From NCBI GenBank assembly GCA_036226585.1, contig CP108997.1, positions 558,001 through 622,000 on the forward strand: 64,000 nt of DNA, written 5' to 3'. The notes below the pieces were generated by a model that did no database searches, was not told where the DNA came from, and saw nothing but the letters and a program-made list of their open reading frames with translations. This document shows, piece after piece, positions 7,237 through 15,860 of the stretch. How positions within the stretch are numbered: position 1 is the first letter of the stretch; each line of letters starts with the position of its first letter. A program made the translations under genes and the position numbers. Origin of the DNA: Streptomyces sp. NBC_00708. GTDB taxonomy: Bacteria; Actinomycetota; Actinomycetes; Streptomycetales; Streptomycetaceae.

Positions 7237-8154
7237 TCACCCCTTGCCGGCCCCCAGCGTGAGCCCGGCGATGAAGTGGCGTTGCAGCAGCAGGAACACG
7301 ATGAGCGTCGGGAGCGCGACGATCACCGAACCGGCGGCGAGCAGGTTGTAGTCCGTGAAGAACTGACCGCGCAGGTTGTTCAGCGCGGAGGTGACCGGGA
7401 GCTTGTCGCCGTCGGAGATGAAGACGAGCGCCCACAGGAAGTCGTTGTACATCCAGGTGAACTGGAGCGTGCCCAGCGCGGCCAGCGCGGGGCGGCACAG
7501 TGGCAGGGTGATCCGCCAGAACTGGGTCCAGACGCCCGCCCCGTCCACGACCGCCGCCTCCAGGATCTCCTTGGGCAGGGTGCGCATGAAGTTGGCCAGG
7601 ACGAACACGCAGAAGCCCAGCTGGAATCCGATCTGCACCAGGACGACGGCCCAGTACGAGTCGAACATCGTCATCGAGTCGGACATCCAGTAGGGCAGCG
7701 GGATCCGGTTGAAGACGACGTACAGCGGGGTGACGATCACCTGCTGCGGAAGCAGGTTGCCGGCCGTGAAGAGCATCAGCAGGACCAGTCCGCCGCGCAT
7801 CCTCAGCCGGGCGAGCGCGAAGGCCACGAACGAGGCGAGGAAGAGGGTGACCAGCACCCCCGGGATCGCGATGATCATGGTGTTGACGAAGTACTTCGTC
7901 ATGCCGGAGTCGGTGAACGCCTGCCGGTAGTAGTCCAGGGAGAGATGGCGCGGCAGCGAGAAGTAGCCGTACTCCGAGGTCTCGTCGTACGGCCGCAGCG
8001 AGGCGTAGACGGCGAGCAGCAGGGGGGCGAGGAAGGCCAGCGAGACGGCCATCAGGAAGGCGTGCACGCCGAGCCGGCCGGGGCGGATGCGACGGCGTGC
8101 CGCGGCGGGGGCGGACGGCGCCGGGCGGACGCGTGTGGCCTGCGTCGTGGTCAT
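7237..8154 (-). CDS. Carbohydrate ABC transporter permease (MalG type)
   Basis: A 305-residue inner-membrane permease with about six membrane helices and the EAA loop (EAAVVDGAGVWTQFWRITLPL) that contacts the ATPase. It forms the second permease of a CUT1 sugar importer with the gene upstream, whose stop it overlaps by 4 bases (ATGA), implying translational coupling. The operon order is binding protein, permease, permease, with no ATPase gene, as is usual for streptomycete sugar importers that share an MsiK-type ATPase. The divergent GH27 gene suggests alpha-galactosides (melibiose, raffinose or galactomannan fragments) as substrate. Confidence 0.93.
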   Translation of the reverse strand: MTTTQATRVRPAPSAPAAARRRIRPGRLGVHAFLMAVSLAFLAPLLLAVYASLRPYDETSEYGYFSLPRHLSLDYYRQAFTDSGMTKYFVNTMIIAIPGVLVTLFLASFVAFALARLRMRGGLVLLMLFTAGNLLPQQVIVTPLYVVFNRIPLPYWMSDSMTMFDSYWAVVLVQIGFQLGFCVFVLANFMRTLPKEILEAAVVDGAGVWTQFWRITLPLCRPALAALGTLQFTWMYNDFLWALVFISDGDKLPVTSALNNLRGQFFTDYNLLAAGSVIVALPTLIVFLLLQRHFIAGLTLGAGKG

Positions 8155-9065
8155 CGGTCTTTCTCCCCTCGGAGCTCCTGGACCAGGTACGTCACCACGA
8201 ATCCGAGGGAGACGGTCAGCAGGACGACGGCGATGGCGGAGCCGAAGCCGATCCGGCTGGCCTCGCCGATGATGTTGTCGGTGACGAGCACGGAGAGCAG
8301 TTCCAGGCCGTTGCGGCCGTGGTTGACCGCGTAGACGATGTCGAAGGCGCGCAGCGACTCGATGACGGTGATGACGCCGACGATGACGTTGACCGGCCGC
8401 AGCGTCGGGAAGACGACGCGGAAGAAGGTCTGCGCCTCGCTCGCCCCGTCGATCGCGGCCGCCTCCTTGAGGGACGGGTCCACGGCCTTGAGCCCGGCGA
8501 GGTAGAGGATCATCACATAGCCGGTGTGGCGCCAGGCGGCGGCCAGCAGGATCATCCAGATGTTGAGGTCGGGGTCGCCCAGCCAGTCGGTCGGGGAATC
8601 CGTGTCGCCGAGTACGGCGTTGAGCGCGCCCTGGTCGCGGGAGAAGACGAGCTGCGCGATGAAGCCGACCACGGCGAGCGAGAGCACGACGGGCATGTAC
8701 AGCGTGGACTGGTAGAAGCGGCTGAACCGCACGCCCCGGTCGATCAGTACCGCCAGGAGCAGCCCGAACGGGGTGGCGACGAGGCCGAGGAAGGCCAGCC
8801 AGAGCAGGTTGTGCCGGGCGGCCGGCCAGAACTGCGGGTAGTTCGTGAAGAGGTCCGTGTAGTTGCGCGTACCGACCCACTCGATGTCGCCGATCCCGTC
8901 CCAGCTGGTGAAGGAGAGGACGACGGAGGCCAGGGTCGGCCCCCAGACCACGGCGAGGTCGAGCAGGACGGGCAGGCCGAGCAGGACACCGAGCACGACG
9001 AGGTCGCGGCGGGTGAACCGCCGCGAGCCCCGTCGTCCGGTGCGCCGCCCCGAGATGAACGACAC
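8151..9065 (-). CDS. Carbohydrate ABC transporter permease (MalF type)
   Basis: A 304-residue membrane protein with about six helices and the EAA loop KEAAAIDGASEAQTFFRVVF. It pairs with the MalG-type permease encoded next. Two GTG codons compete for the start: the one at 9065 has GGGAG 8 bases upstream, whereas the one at 9074 sits directly against that same GGGA and has no room for a ribosome site, so 9065 is chosen. The gap to the binding-protein gene is 16 bases. The substrate is inferred from the adjacent alpha-galactosidase. Confidence 0.92.
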   Translation of the reverse strand: MSFISGRRTGRRGSRRFTRRDLVVLGVLLGLPVLLDLAVVWGPTLASVVLSFTSWDGIGDIEWVGTRNYTDLFTNYPQFWPAARHNLLWLAFLGLVATPFGLLLAVLIDRGVRFSRFYQSTLYMPVVLSLAVVGFIAQLVFSRDQGALNAVLGDTDSPTDWLGDPDLNIWMILLAAAWRHTGYVMILYLAGLKAVDPSLKEAAAIDGASEAQTFFRVVFPTLRPVNVIVGVITVIESLRAFDIVYAVNHGRNGLELLSVLVTDNIIGEASRIGFGSAIAVVLLTVSLGFVVTYLVQELRGEKDR

Positions 9066-9081
9066 GTTGCGCACTCCCGGT

Positions 9082-10425
9082 TCAGTCCGAGGCGAAGATG
9101 GTCTTCTTCTGCCGTTCGATGCCGTTGACCAGGCCGTCCACGTCGTTCGGGCTGCTGATGAACTTCTGGATCGCCGGGATCATCACCGTGGAGGAGAAGT
9201 CGGGGCGGGTGTCACGGTCCAGGAACTGGGAGATCTGCTTGGCGCCCGAGACGAGTTCGACGGCCTTCTTCTGGATCGCGGAGTACCCGGAGGTGTCCGC
9301 CTCCTCGCTGACCGCGATGTTGTTCGGGTCGCTCTTGAGGTAGATGTCCTCGGCCTTGCCGGTGGCGAGCCACTTCAGCAGGTCCTTGGCGCTCTCCAGG
9401 GTCTTCTTGTTCTTGAGGTTCTTGGACTTCTTGGCGAGCAGGAACCCGTCGATGGGCGCCTCGACGGCGTCCTGGCCGTGCTCGGGGTTGATCGCGGGGA
9501 ACGGGAAGAAGTCGAGGTCGGCCTGTTCACCCTTGGGGAACTGTGCCCCGGGGTGGGGGAGGCCGAGGACGGTCATGCCCGCCTCGCGCTTCTGGAGGCT
9601 GGTGGCGGCCTCCTGCCAGGTGCGGCCGTTGGCGCCGGGCTGGCAGTACGGAAGGAGACGCCGCCAGGTGTCGAAGACCTCCCTGACGCGCTTGTCCGTC
9701 CATGCCTCCTCTCCGGCCATGAGGCTCTTGTGGAATTCGTATCCGTTGGTGCGCATGTTGATGTAGTCGAAGGTGCCCATGGCGGGCCAGCCGTCCTTGT
9801 CGCAGAACGCGATGGGATCCAGCTTGTCCTTCTTCATCTGCCGGGCGAGTGCCACGTACTCGTCCAGCGTGGTGGGTACCTCGTAGCCCCGCTCGGTGAA
9901 CAGGCTCTTCCGGTGGAAGACGGCCCATGGATAGTAGTAGTACGGGGTGAGGTACTGCTTGCCGTCCTCGCCGGTGGACTGGTCCTTCAGGGCGCCGGAG
10001 AATCCCGTGTAGTGCTGCCAGTTGTCACTGATGTCGTGCAGCAGGCCCTTCTTGGCGAAGAACTGCATACGGTTCCCGGCGAACCACATGAAGACGTCGT
10101 CGGGCTTGCCCTGGAGATAGCGGTTGATGTTCTCCTGGAAGGTGTTGTGGTCGACGGTGTTGACCTTCACCTTGCGCCCGTCGGACTGATCCGCGTACGC
10201 CGTGAACGCGTCGGCGAACGCCTTCTTGGGAACGGGGTCGGACGCATTCGATCCCAGGGTGATGGTCTTGCCGTCCCCGCCGGGACCGCCGCCGCACGCG
10301 GTGAGCAGGGCGGGAAGTGTGACCGCTCCGGCACCGATGGCCGCGCCGCGCAGCAGGCTCCGCCGGGACATCCGATGTCCCGCGACGCTGCCGGGCAGAT
10401 TCGTTCTGTCGTACGAGTGTGCCAT
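9082..10425 (-). CDS. ABC transporter substrate-binding lipoprotein, alpha-galactoside type
   Basis: A 447-residue extracellular solute-binding protein of the CUT1 family. The N-terminus has a twin-arginine signal (SRRSLLRGAAIGAGAV) ending in a lipobox LLTAC, so the mature protein is probably a Tat-exported lipoprotein anchored outside the membrane. The ATG at 10425 follows GGAGGAC and is preferred over the longer frame to 10455. First gene of a three-gene importer operon transcribed away from the GH27 alpha-galactosidase; a shared 209-bp promoter region separates them. Uptake of products of that enzyme, or its oligosaccharide substrates, is inferred. Confidence 0.92.
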   Translation of the reverse strand: MAHSYDRTNLPGSVAGHRMSRRSLLRGAAIGAGAVTLPALLTACGGGPGGDGKTITLGSNASDPVPKKAFADAFTAYADQSDGRKVKVNTVDHNTFQENINRYLQGKPDDVFMWFAGNRMQFFAKKGLLHDISDNWQHYTGFSGALKDQSTGEDGKQYLTPYYYYPWAVFHRKSLFTERGYEVPTTLDEYVALARQMKKDKLDPIAFCDKDGWPAMGTFDYINMRTNGYEFHKSLMAGEEAWTDKRVREVFDTWRRLLPYCQPGANGRTWQEAATSLQKREAGMTVLGLPHPGAQFPKGEQADLDFFPFPAINPEHGQDAVEAPIDGFLLAKKSKNLKNKKTLESAKDLLKWLATGKAEDIYLKSDPNNIAVSEEADTSGYSAIQKKAVELVSGAKQISQFLDRDTRPDFSSTVMIPAIQKFISSPNDVDGLVNGIERQKKTIFASD

Positions 10426-10634
10426 GACCCCGTCCTCCGGAAGGCAACCGAACACAACCGAACGTGCGCTTGGATCTCACCCCCAACATGGGGCGCCGTC
10501 AAGGGTTTTGACGAGATGTAGGCCATCGGGCACCGGCCCTCTTCCAACAGACTTCAACACGCTCTAACGTAATCGCTCGCCTTGGCGTGCACATGTCGCC
10601 ACATGATCCGGCACGAGTACGGAGGAACGTAACG
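10426..10634. promoter_or_regulatory. Divergent promoter region of the alpha-galactoside genes
   Basis: This 209-bp gap holds two structures. A 10-bp tandem repeat, CAACCGAACA then CAACCGAACG, lies at 10445-10464, just upstream of the binding-protein start. An inverted repeat GTCAA-N5-TTGAC is at 10498-10512. Neither matches the CAACGTTG operators elsewhere in the window. A GGAGGAAC ribosome site (10621-10628) serves the alpha-galactosidase gene. The regulator acting here cannot be named from sequence; the LacI protein at 13859 is the obvious candidate. Confidence 0.45.
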
Positions 10635-12671
10635 ATGCGTCATCTTCCAAGCCGTCCCACCCGGGCGAGCCGCCACAGAGTCGTCGGAGCCCTGACCGCG
10701 GGCCTGTTGTGTACCGCGGGGGCTGTCGTTCCAGCCGCCGCGCACACCCCCGCACCCACGCCGGCCGCCGCTGCCGAAGCGGCGAACGGACTTGCCCTCA
10801 CCCCGCCCATGGGGTTCAACAACTGGAACTCCACGCATTGCCGTGCCGAGTTCAACGAGGCGATGGTCAAGGGAATCGCCGATATCTTCGTCGAGAAGGG
10901 CCTGAAGGACGCCGGGTACGAGTACGTCAATCTGGACGACTGCTGGGCCGTTCCGCAGCGCGACGCGGAAGGAAAACTCGAAGCCGATCCGGTGCGCTTT
11001 CCGCACGGCATCAAAGCGGTCGCGGACTACGTCCACGCCAAGGGACTCAAACTCGGGATCTACACCAGTGCCGGGACCAAGACCTGCGACAGCGTGGGAC
11101 TTCCCGGCGCGCTCGGCCACGAGTTCAGCGACGCGCGACAGTTCGCTGACTGGGGCGTCGACTATCTCAAGTACGACAACTGCAACAACCAGGGCGTGGA
11201 CGCCAAGGAGCGTTATACGACGATGCGCGACGCGCTCGCCGCGACCGGCCGGCCCATCGTCTACAGCATCTGCGAATGGGGCGAGAACAAGCCCTGGGAA
11301 TGGGCCGCCGGGCTGGGCAATCTCTGGCGCACCACGGGCGACATCAACGACAGCTGGAGCAGCATGCTGTCGATCATGAAGCAGAACCTGCCGCTCGCCG
11401 CGGCGGCAGGTCCCGGGCACTGGAACGACCCCGACATGCTGGAGGTCGGCAACGGCGGGATGACGGACACCGAGTACCGCACCCACTTCTCGATGTGGTC
11501 GGTGATGGCGGCACCGCTGCTCATCGGGTCCGATCTGCGCACGGCCTCGCAGGAGACGTTCGACATCCTCTCCAACGAGGAGGTCATCGCCGTCGACCAG
11601 GACCCCCTGGGCAAGCAGGGTGAGGTGCTTTCCTCGGAGGGCGGGCGCTGGGTCGTCGCGAAGGAGATGGAGGACGGCAGCCGGGCGGTGGCGCTGTTCA
11701 ACGAGACCGGCAGCGCTCAGCGGATCTCCACCACGGCAGCCGCGGTGGGCCTGCCGCAGGCCTCCGGGTACACCGTGCGCGACCTGTGGGACCACAGCAC
11801 CCGCAACACGGCGGGGGGCCTCTCGGCGACCGTCCCCGCCCACGGCACCGTGCTGCTGCGCGTCGCGGCCGATCCCCGCTGGGCCGCGCACCCGCCCGCC
11901 GTGGAACTCGCCCTGGAGGGCAGCCCGCTCGTCGAGGCGGGCCGTACGGCGGCGCTGACGACCGGGGTGACCGACCTGGGCCGGACGCCCGCGCTCGCGG
12001 TGTCCGCCGCGCTCACCGGCCCGGCCGGCTGGAAGGTGAAGGCCGCTTCGGCGACGGGGACGGCGGCGCTGCCCACGGGCCGGGCGCTGACCACGCGCTG
12101 GCGGGTGACACCGCCCGCCGGAACGGCCCCGGGCACCTACGACCTGACGCTCACCGCCCGGTACCGCTCCCCCACCGGCAAGCGGGTGCGGTCGTCCGTC
12201 CCGTTCCAGGCCCATGTGGTCGTGGCACCACCGGCCGCCGGCGGCTATCTGAGCGACCTGCCGCAGCTGAGCGCGTCGAACGGCTACGGGCCCGTCGAGA
12301 AGGACACCAGCAACGGCGAGAGCGCGGCGGGCGACGGCCATCCGCTGACCATCGGGGGTGAGGTGTACGCCAAGGGCCTCGGGGTCCACGCGGCGAGCAG
12401 CGTCGAGTACTACGCGGGCGGCGCGTGCGACACCGTGACGGCCCGGGTGGGCGTCGACGACGAGAAGGGCGCCAAGGGCACCGTGGCCTTCGAGATCTGG
12501 GCGGACGGCGTGAAGGCCGCGTCGACCGGGGTGCTGACCAACGCGATGGCACCGCAGCCGCTCTCGGCGGACGTGACCGGGGCGCGGGTCGTCCGGCTGG
12601 TGGTCACCGACGGCGGCGACGGAGTCGACTCGGACCACGCGGACTGGGGGGACCTGCGGATGACGTGCTGA
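10635..12671 (+). CDS. Secreted GH27 alpha-galactosidase with NEW3 and NPCBM domains
   Basis: A 678-residue secreted enzyme that removes terminal alpha-galactose from oligosaccharides or galactomannan. A Sec signal covers about residues 1-37 (cleavage near AAAHT). The GH27 barrel starts at LTPPMGFNNWN; the nucleophile is D181 in YLKYDNC and the acid/base D236 in WRTTGDINDSW. A Greek-key domain follows, then a NEW3-like beta-sandwich (about 415-530) and an NPCBM carbohydrate-binding module (about 545-678, starting near YLSDLPQLSASNGYG). The ATG at 10635 follows GGAGGAAC by 6 bases; an in-frame ATG at 10587 has no such site. It diverges from its importer and converges on the ROK kinase gene. 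Confidence 0.95.
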   Translation: MRHLPSRPTRASRHRVVGALTAGLLCTAGAVVPAAAHTPAPTPAAAAEAANGLALTPPMGFNNWNSTHCRAEFNEAMVKGIADIFVEKGLKDAGYEYVNLDDCWAVPQRDAEGKLEADPVRFPHGIKAVADYVHAKGLKLGIYTSAGTKTCDSVGLPGALGHEFSDARQFADWGVDYLKYDNCNNQGVDAKERYTTMRDALAATGRPIVYSICEWGENKPWEWAAGLGNLWRTTGDINDSWSSMLSIMKQNLPLAAAAGPGHWNDPDMLEVGNGGMTDTEYRTHFSMWSVMAAPLLIGSDLRTASQETFDILSNEEVIAVDQDPLGKQGEVLSSEGGRWVVAKEMEDGSRAVALFNETGSAQRISTTAAAVGLPQASGYTVRDLWDHSTRNTAGGLSATVPAHGTVLLRVAADPRWAAHPPAVELALEGSPLVEAGRTAALTTGVTDLGRTPALAVSAALTGPAGWKVKAASATGTAALPTGRALTTRWRVTPPAGTAPGTYDLTLTARYRSPTGKRVRSSVPFQAHVVVAPPAAGGYLSDLPQLSASNGYGPVEKDTSNGESAAGDGHPLTIGGEVYAKGLGVHAASSVEYYAGGACDTVTARVGVDDEKGAKGTVAFEIWADGVKAASTGVLTNAMAPQPLSADVTGARVVRLVVTDGGDGVDSDHADWGDLRMTC

Positions 12672-12714
12672 GCCCGCCGGCCGGGGGCGGCCTCCACCGC
12701 ACCCGCGCCGGGCG

Positions 12715-13680
12715 TCAGCGCGCCCGCGCCGGTACGCCCTCGTCCGCGCCCGTCCGTGCGGCGAGGGCGGCCGCCGCCGCGCCCACCAGGCCCGCGTCGT
12801 TGCCCATGACGGCGGGCACCACCGTCAGCTGCTGGACGAAGGACAGCGTGGCGTACCGGCGCAGCGCGGTGCGCAGCGGTGCGAACAGCAGGTCGCCCGC
12901 ACCGGCCACCCCGCCGCCGATGACAGCGATGTCGATCTCGACCAGGGTCGCCGTCGCGGCGATCCCCGCGGCGAGGGCCTGGGCGGCGCGCTCGAAGGAG
13001 GCCAGGGCGACCGGGTCACCCGCCCGCGCCGCCGCCGCGACGCCCACCGCGGACGCGTCCCCGTCCGGGCCGGGCCGCCAGCCGCCGTCCAGCGCGCGGC
13101 GCGCGATGTTGGGGCCGCTCGCGATGCGCTCGACGCAGCCGCGTGCCCCGCACGGGCAGGGGTCGCCGTCCAGGTCCACGCTGATGTGCCCGATGTGGCC
13201 GGCGTTGCCGCTGGGCCCGGGGTGCAGAGCGCCACCGAGGACGAGTCCGCCGCCGACGCCCGTCGAGACGACCATGCACAGCGCGTTGTCATGGCCGCGT
13301 GCCGCGCCGAGCCAGTGCTCCGCCGCGGTGATCGCGACGCCGTCGCCGACCAGGGTGACCGGAAGGCCGCCGGTGGCCTCGGCGACCCGCCCGACCAGCG
13401 GGAAGCCCCGCCAGCCCGGCACGTTGACCGGGCTGACCGTCCCCCCGGCGGCGTCCACCGGGCCCGCGCTGCCGATCCCGACAGCCGTCGCGTCGCTCCA
13501 GCGCGGCGACGCGGCCAGGTCGGCCAGGACGCCGCCGACCGCCTCCATGACGCGTTCCCCGTTCTCCCGCGCGGGCGTCGGGCGCTGCGCGCGTGCGACG
13601 AGGGTCCCGTCCCGGTCCACCAACGCGCCGGCGATCTTGGTGCCCCCGATGTCCAGGGCGGCGACGAGGTGGGTCTGCAT
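12715..13680 (-). CDS. ROK-family sugar kinase
   Basis: A 321-residue sugar kinase of the ROK family (glucokinase, fructokinase, N-acetyl sugar kinases). It has the phosphate-binding start ALDIGGTKIAGAL (about 8-20) and the zinc-binding ROK signature CPCGARGCVE; no winged helix precedes it, so it is an enzyme and not a NagC-type repressor. The ATG at 13680 follows GGAG by 8 bases; a longer frame reaches 13746. It is divergent from a LacI gene across a gap carrying a perfect LacI operator. Its place in an alpha-galactoside cassette suggests a hexose released from imported oligosaccharides as substrate; glucose is a fair guess. Confidence 0.9.
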   Translation of the reverse strand: MQTHLVAALDIGGTKIAGALVDRDGTLVARAQRPTPARENGERVMEAVGGVLADLAASPRWSDATAVGIGSAGPVDAAGGTVSPVNVPGWRGFPLVGRVAEATGGLPVTLVGDGVAITAAEHWLGAARGHDNALCMVVSTGVGGGLVLGGALHPGPSGNAGHIGHISVDLDGDPCPCGARGCVERIASGPNIARRALDGGWRPGPDGDASAVGVAAAARAGDPVALASFERAAQALAAGIAATATLVEIDIAVIGGGVAGAGDLLFAPLRTALRRYATLSFVQQLTVVPAVMGNDAGLVGAAAAALAARTGADEGVPARAR

Positions 13681-13752
13681 CGGTGTGGCTCCGGGTGGTG
13701 AGGGGCGGGACCTGCGGTTCAGGTGAACAGTCTGCCTAGTCTCCATTCCCTT

Positions 13753-13764
13753 GACAACGTTGTC
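13753..13764. promoter_or_regulatory. LacI-type operator
   Basis: Perfect 12-bp palindrome GACAACGTTGTC with the CG-centred symmetry of LacI/GalR operators. It overlaps a TTGACA hexamer (13751-13756) and lies between the divergent ROK kinase and LacI genes, so it can repress both. The CAACGTTG core also occurs in the arabinan locus at 38014 and 43963. Confidence 0.75.
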
Positions 13765-13858
13765 CAGGGCCTATGCTCGACGCCACCCCCTCCGGGAGCC
13801 GCGCGGCAGCCGCCGCAGCCCGCCGGGACCGCCCGCACCGACGACAGGACAGCGCATC

Positions 13859-14887
13859 GTGGCCGAGACCGCCCGTCATCCCGAGCCCCGTTACGGCAAC
13901 CGGCCGACCATGAAGGACGTGGCCGCCCGTGCCGGGGTGGGCCTGAAGACGGTCTCGCGCGTGGTCAACAGCGAACCGGGCGTCACCCCGGACACCGAGC
14001 GCCGCGTCCAGGAGGCCATCGAGGCCCTGGGCTTCCGCCGCAACGACAGCGCGCGCGTGCTTCGCAAGGGCAGGACCGCCTCCATCGGACTGGTCCTGGA
14101 GGACCTCGCGGACCCCTTCTACGGGCCGCTGAGCCGCGCGGTGGAAGAGGTGGCCCGCGCGCACGGCGCCCTGCTCATCAACGGTTCCAGCGCCGAGGAC
14201 CCGGAGCGCGAGCAGGAACTGGTCCTCGCCCTGTGCGCGCGCCGGGTGGACGGGCTGATCGTGATCCCGGCCGCCGACGACCACCGCTATCTGGAGCCGG
14301 AGATCAAGGCCGGGGTGGCGACCGTCTTCGTGGACCGCCCGGCCGGGCGCATCGAGGCGGACATGGTGCTCTCGGACAGCTTCGGCGGGGCCCGTGAGGG
14401 CGTCGCCCATCTGATCGCGCACGGCCACCGCCGGATCGGCTTCATCGGCGACCAGCCGCGCATCCACACCGCGACCGAGCGTCTGCGCGGCTACCACGCG
14501 GCGATGGCGGAGGCGGGCATAACCGTCGAGGACTCCTGGGTCTCGCTCGGCCCCACGGACGCCGACCGGGTCCGCGCCGCCGCCGAGACGATGCTCGGCG
14601 GCCCGGAACCCGTGACGGCGCTCTTCTCCGGCAACAACCGGGTGACGGTGACCGCGGTGCGCGTCCTGGCGGACCGGGAGCGCCCGGTCGCCCTGGTGGG
14701 CTTCGACGACATCGAGCTGGCGGACCTGCTCGGCATCACCGTCATCTCCCAGGACGCGGCGGCGGTGGGCCGCACCGCCGCCGAGCACCTCTTCCGCCGC
14801 CTCGACGGGTCCGACCACACCCCGGCACGGGTGGAGCTGCCGACCCGGCTGATCGCCCGCGGCTCCGGCGAAATCCCTCCGTCCTGA
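13859..14887 (+). CDS. LacI-family transcriptional regulator of the alpha-galactoside cassette
   Basis: A 342-residue LacI/GalR repressor. The helix-turn-helix is at about residues 19-40 (MKDVAARAGVGLKTVSRVVN), followed by the hinge helix and a periplasmic-binding-like sugar domain with the conserved VALVGFDDIELADLL near the C-terminus. The GTG at 13859 follows AGGAC by about 9 bases; the open frame continues to a TTG at 13751, but that start would lie in the operator. It is probably autoregulated through GACAACGTTGTC and likely controls the divergent ROK kinase and perhaps the importer and GH27 gene. The inducer is inferred to be galactose or an alpha-galactoside. Confidence 0.9.
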   Translation: MAETARHPEPRYGNRPTMKDVAARAGVGLKTVSRVVNSEPGVTPDTERRVQEAIEALGFRRNDSARVLRKGRTASIGLVLEDLADPFYGPLSRAVEEVARAHGALLINGSSAEDPEREQELVLALCARRVDGLIVIPAADDHRYLEPEIKAGVATVFVDRPAGRIEADMVLSDSFGGAREGVAHLIAHGHRRIGFIGDQPRIHTATERLRGYHAAMAEAGITVEDSWVSLGPTDADRVRAAAETMLGGPEPVTALFSGNNRVTVTAVRVLADRERPVALVGFDDIELADLLGITVISQDAAAVGRTAAEHLFRRLDGSDHTPARVELPTRLIARGSGEIPPS

Positions 14888-14912
14888 ACGGAGTTGGGTA
14901 CCCTGACGCGCC

Positions 14913-15845
14913 ATGCGACCGATCGGGGAAGGGTCCGGAATTCGGATGAGGGAACGCACACTGGAGGCGCTCGGTCTCGACGCGGCACCGCGCGAGCATC
15001 CGCTGACCTACCCGGGGGCCTGGCCCGCCGAGTCGGGTCTGCTGCTCGGGGACATCTATCTGCGGCTGTCGCCGGAACCGGACACGGGCCTCGACCGGTG
15101 GCCGGTGGAGTGCGACGGGCCGGGGAGCCGGGTGCCGCTCGACGAGGTGCTCGCCGACGCGGGTGCGCCGCCGACCGCCGAGCGGATCCCGGTGCTCGCC
15201 ATCGGCTCCAACGCCTGCCCGGGGCAGCTCCGGTACAAGATGGCGGAACGCGGCCTCTCCGCCGTCATCCCGATGATCAAGGTGCGCGTGACGGGCATCG
15301 AGGCCGGCGTCTCCGCCCATGTGAGCCCGCTCGGCTACGTCTCGGCGTCGCCGTTCCACGCGCCGGGGCGGACGCGTGACCTGTTCGTCACGTGGCTGGA
15401 CGCGGTCCAGCTGGAACACGTCGATCACAGCGAGGGCGTCTTCCTCCCGGAGGGCGCGTACGACCGGGTCTTCCTGCCGGCCGACCGCTTCCCCGTGGAG
15501 ATGCCGTCCGGTGAGCTCCTGAACGGCGTCCACGCGTACGTCCACCGCCTGGGCGTGCTCGCCGACGCCACGGGCGCACCCTGGGCCCATCCCGGGGAAC
15601 GGCAGGTGCTCACGGAGCTGATCGCCCGGTCGCAGCTGCTGCGCGAGTGGTTCGGCGGCACTCCGGAGGAGTTCAGCGCCCGCGCGCTCGGCGACGCCCG
15701 GCTCTGCGAGAGGGGCACGCGTCTGCTCCGGGACGAGGGACGCACCATGCGCTCCGGCCTGGAGTCCCTCGTCCCGGAGCGGGGCCCGTCGGCGCCCGCC
15801 CCCGAGCCGCCGATGAGCACCGCCGGCGAGGGAGTCCCCGCCTGA
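14913..15845 (+). CDS. Conserved hypothetical protein, possibly gamma-glutamylcyclotransferase-like
   Basis: A 310-residue soluble protein I cannot name. The segment PVLAIGSNACPGQLRYKM (about residues 93-110) resembles the substrate-binding YGSN loop of the gamma-glutamylcyclotransferase (GGCT-like) fold, with a later SPLGYVSASPFHAP segment; this is weak fold-level similarity. The ATG at 14913 has no Shine-Dalgarno sequence but is 8 bases after TACCCT, as in leaderless streptomycete mRNAs; a second ATG at 14946 is possible. It is separated by 25 bases from the LacI gene on the same strand and converges on an aldolase gene with 15 bases between them. Confidence 0.65.
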   Translation: MRPIGEGSGIRMRERTLEALGLDAAPREHPLTYPGAWPAESGLLLGDIYLRLSPEPDTGLDRWPVECDGPGSRVPLDEVLADAGAPPTAERIPVLAIGSNACPGQLRYKMAERGLSAVIPMIKVRVTGIEAGVSAHVSPLGYVSASPFHAPGRTRDLFVTWLDAVQLEHVDHSEGVFLPEGAYDRVFLPADRFPVEMPSGELLNGVHAYVHRLGVLADATGAPWAHPGERQVLTELIARSQLLREWFGGTPEEFSARALGDARLCERGTRLLRDEGRTMRSGLESLVPERGPSAPAPEPPMSTAGEGVPA

Positions 15846-15860
15846 CGCCCCGTCCGGCCG

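Noticed and set aside
7237..10425. Missing ATPase as a sign of a broken transporter
   Set aside because: Streptomycete CUT1 sugar importers, including the bxl operon in this same window, normally lack their own ATPase and share one encoded elsewhere.
10554..12638. 694-residue open frame antisense to the GH27 gene
   Set aside because: Composition is typical of an antisense frame in GC-rich DNA and the plus-strand protein has full GH27 catalytic motifs.
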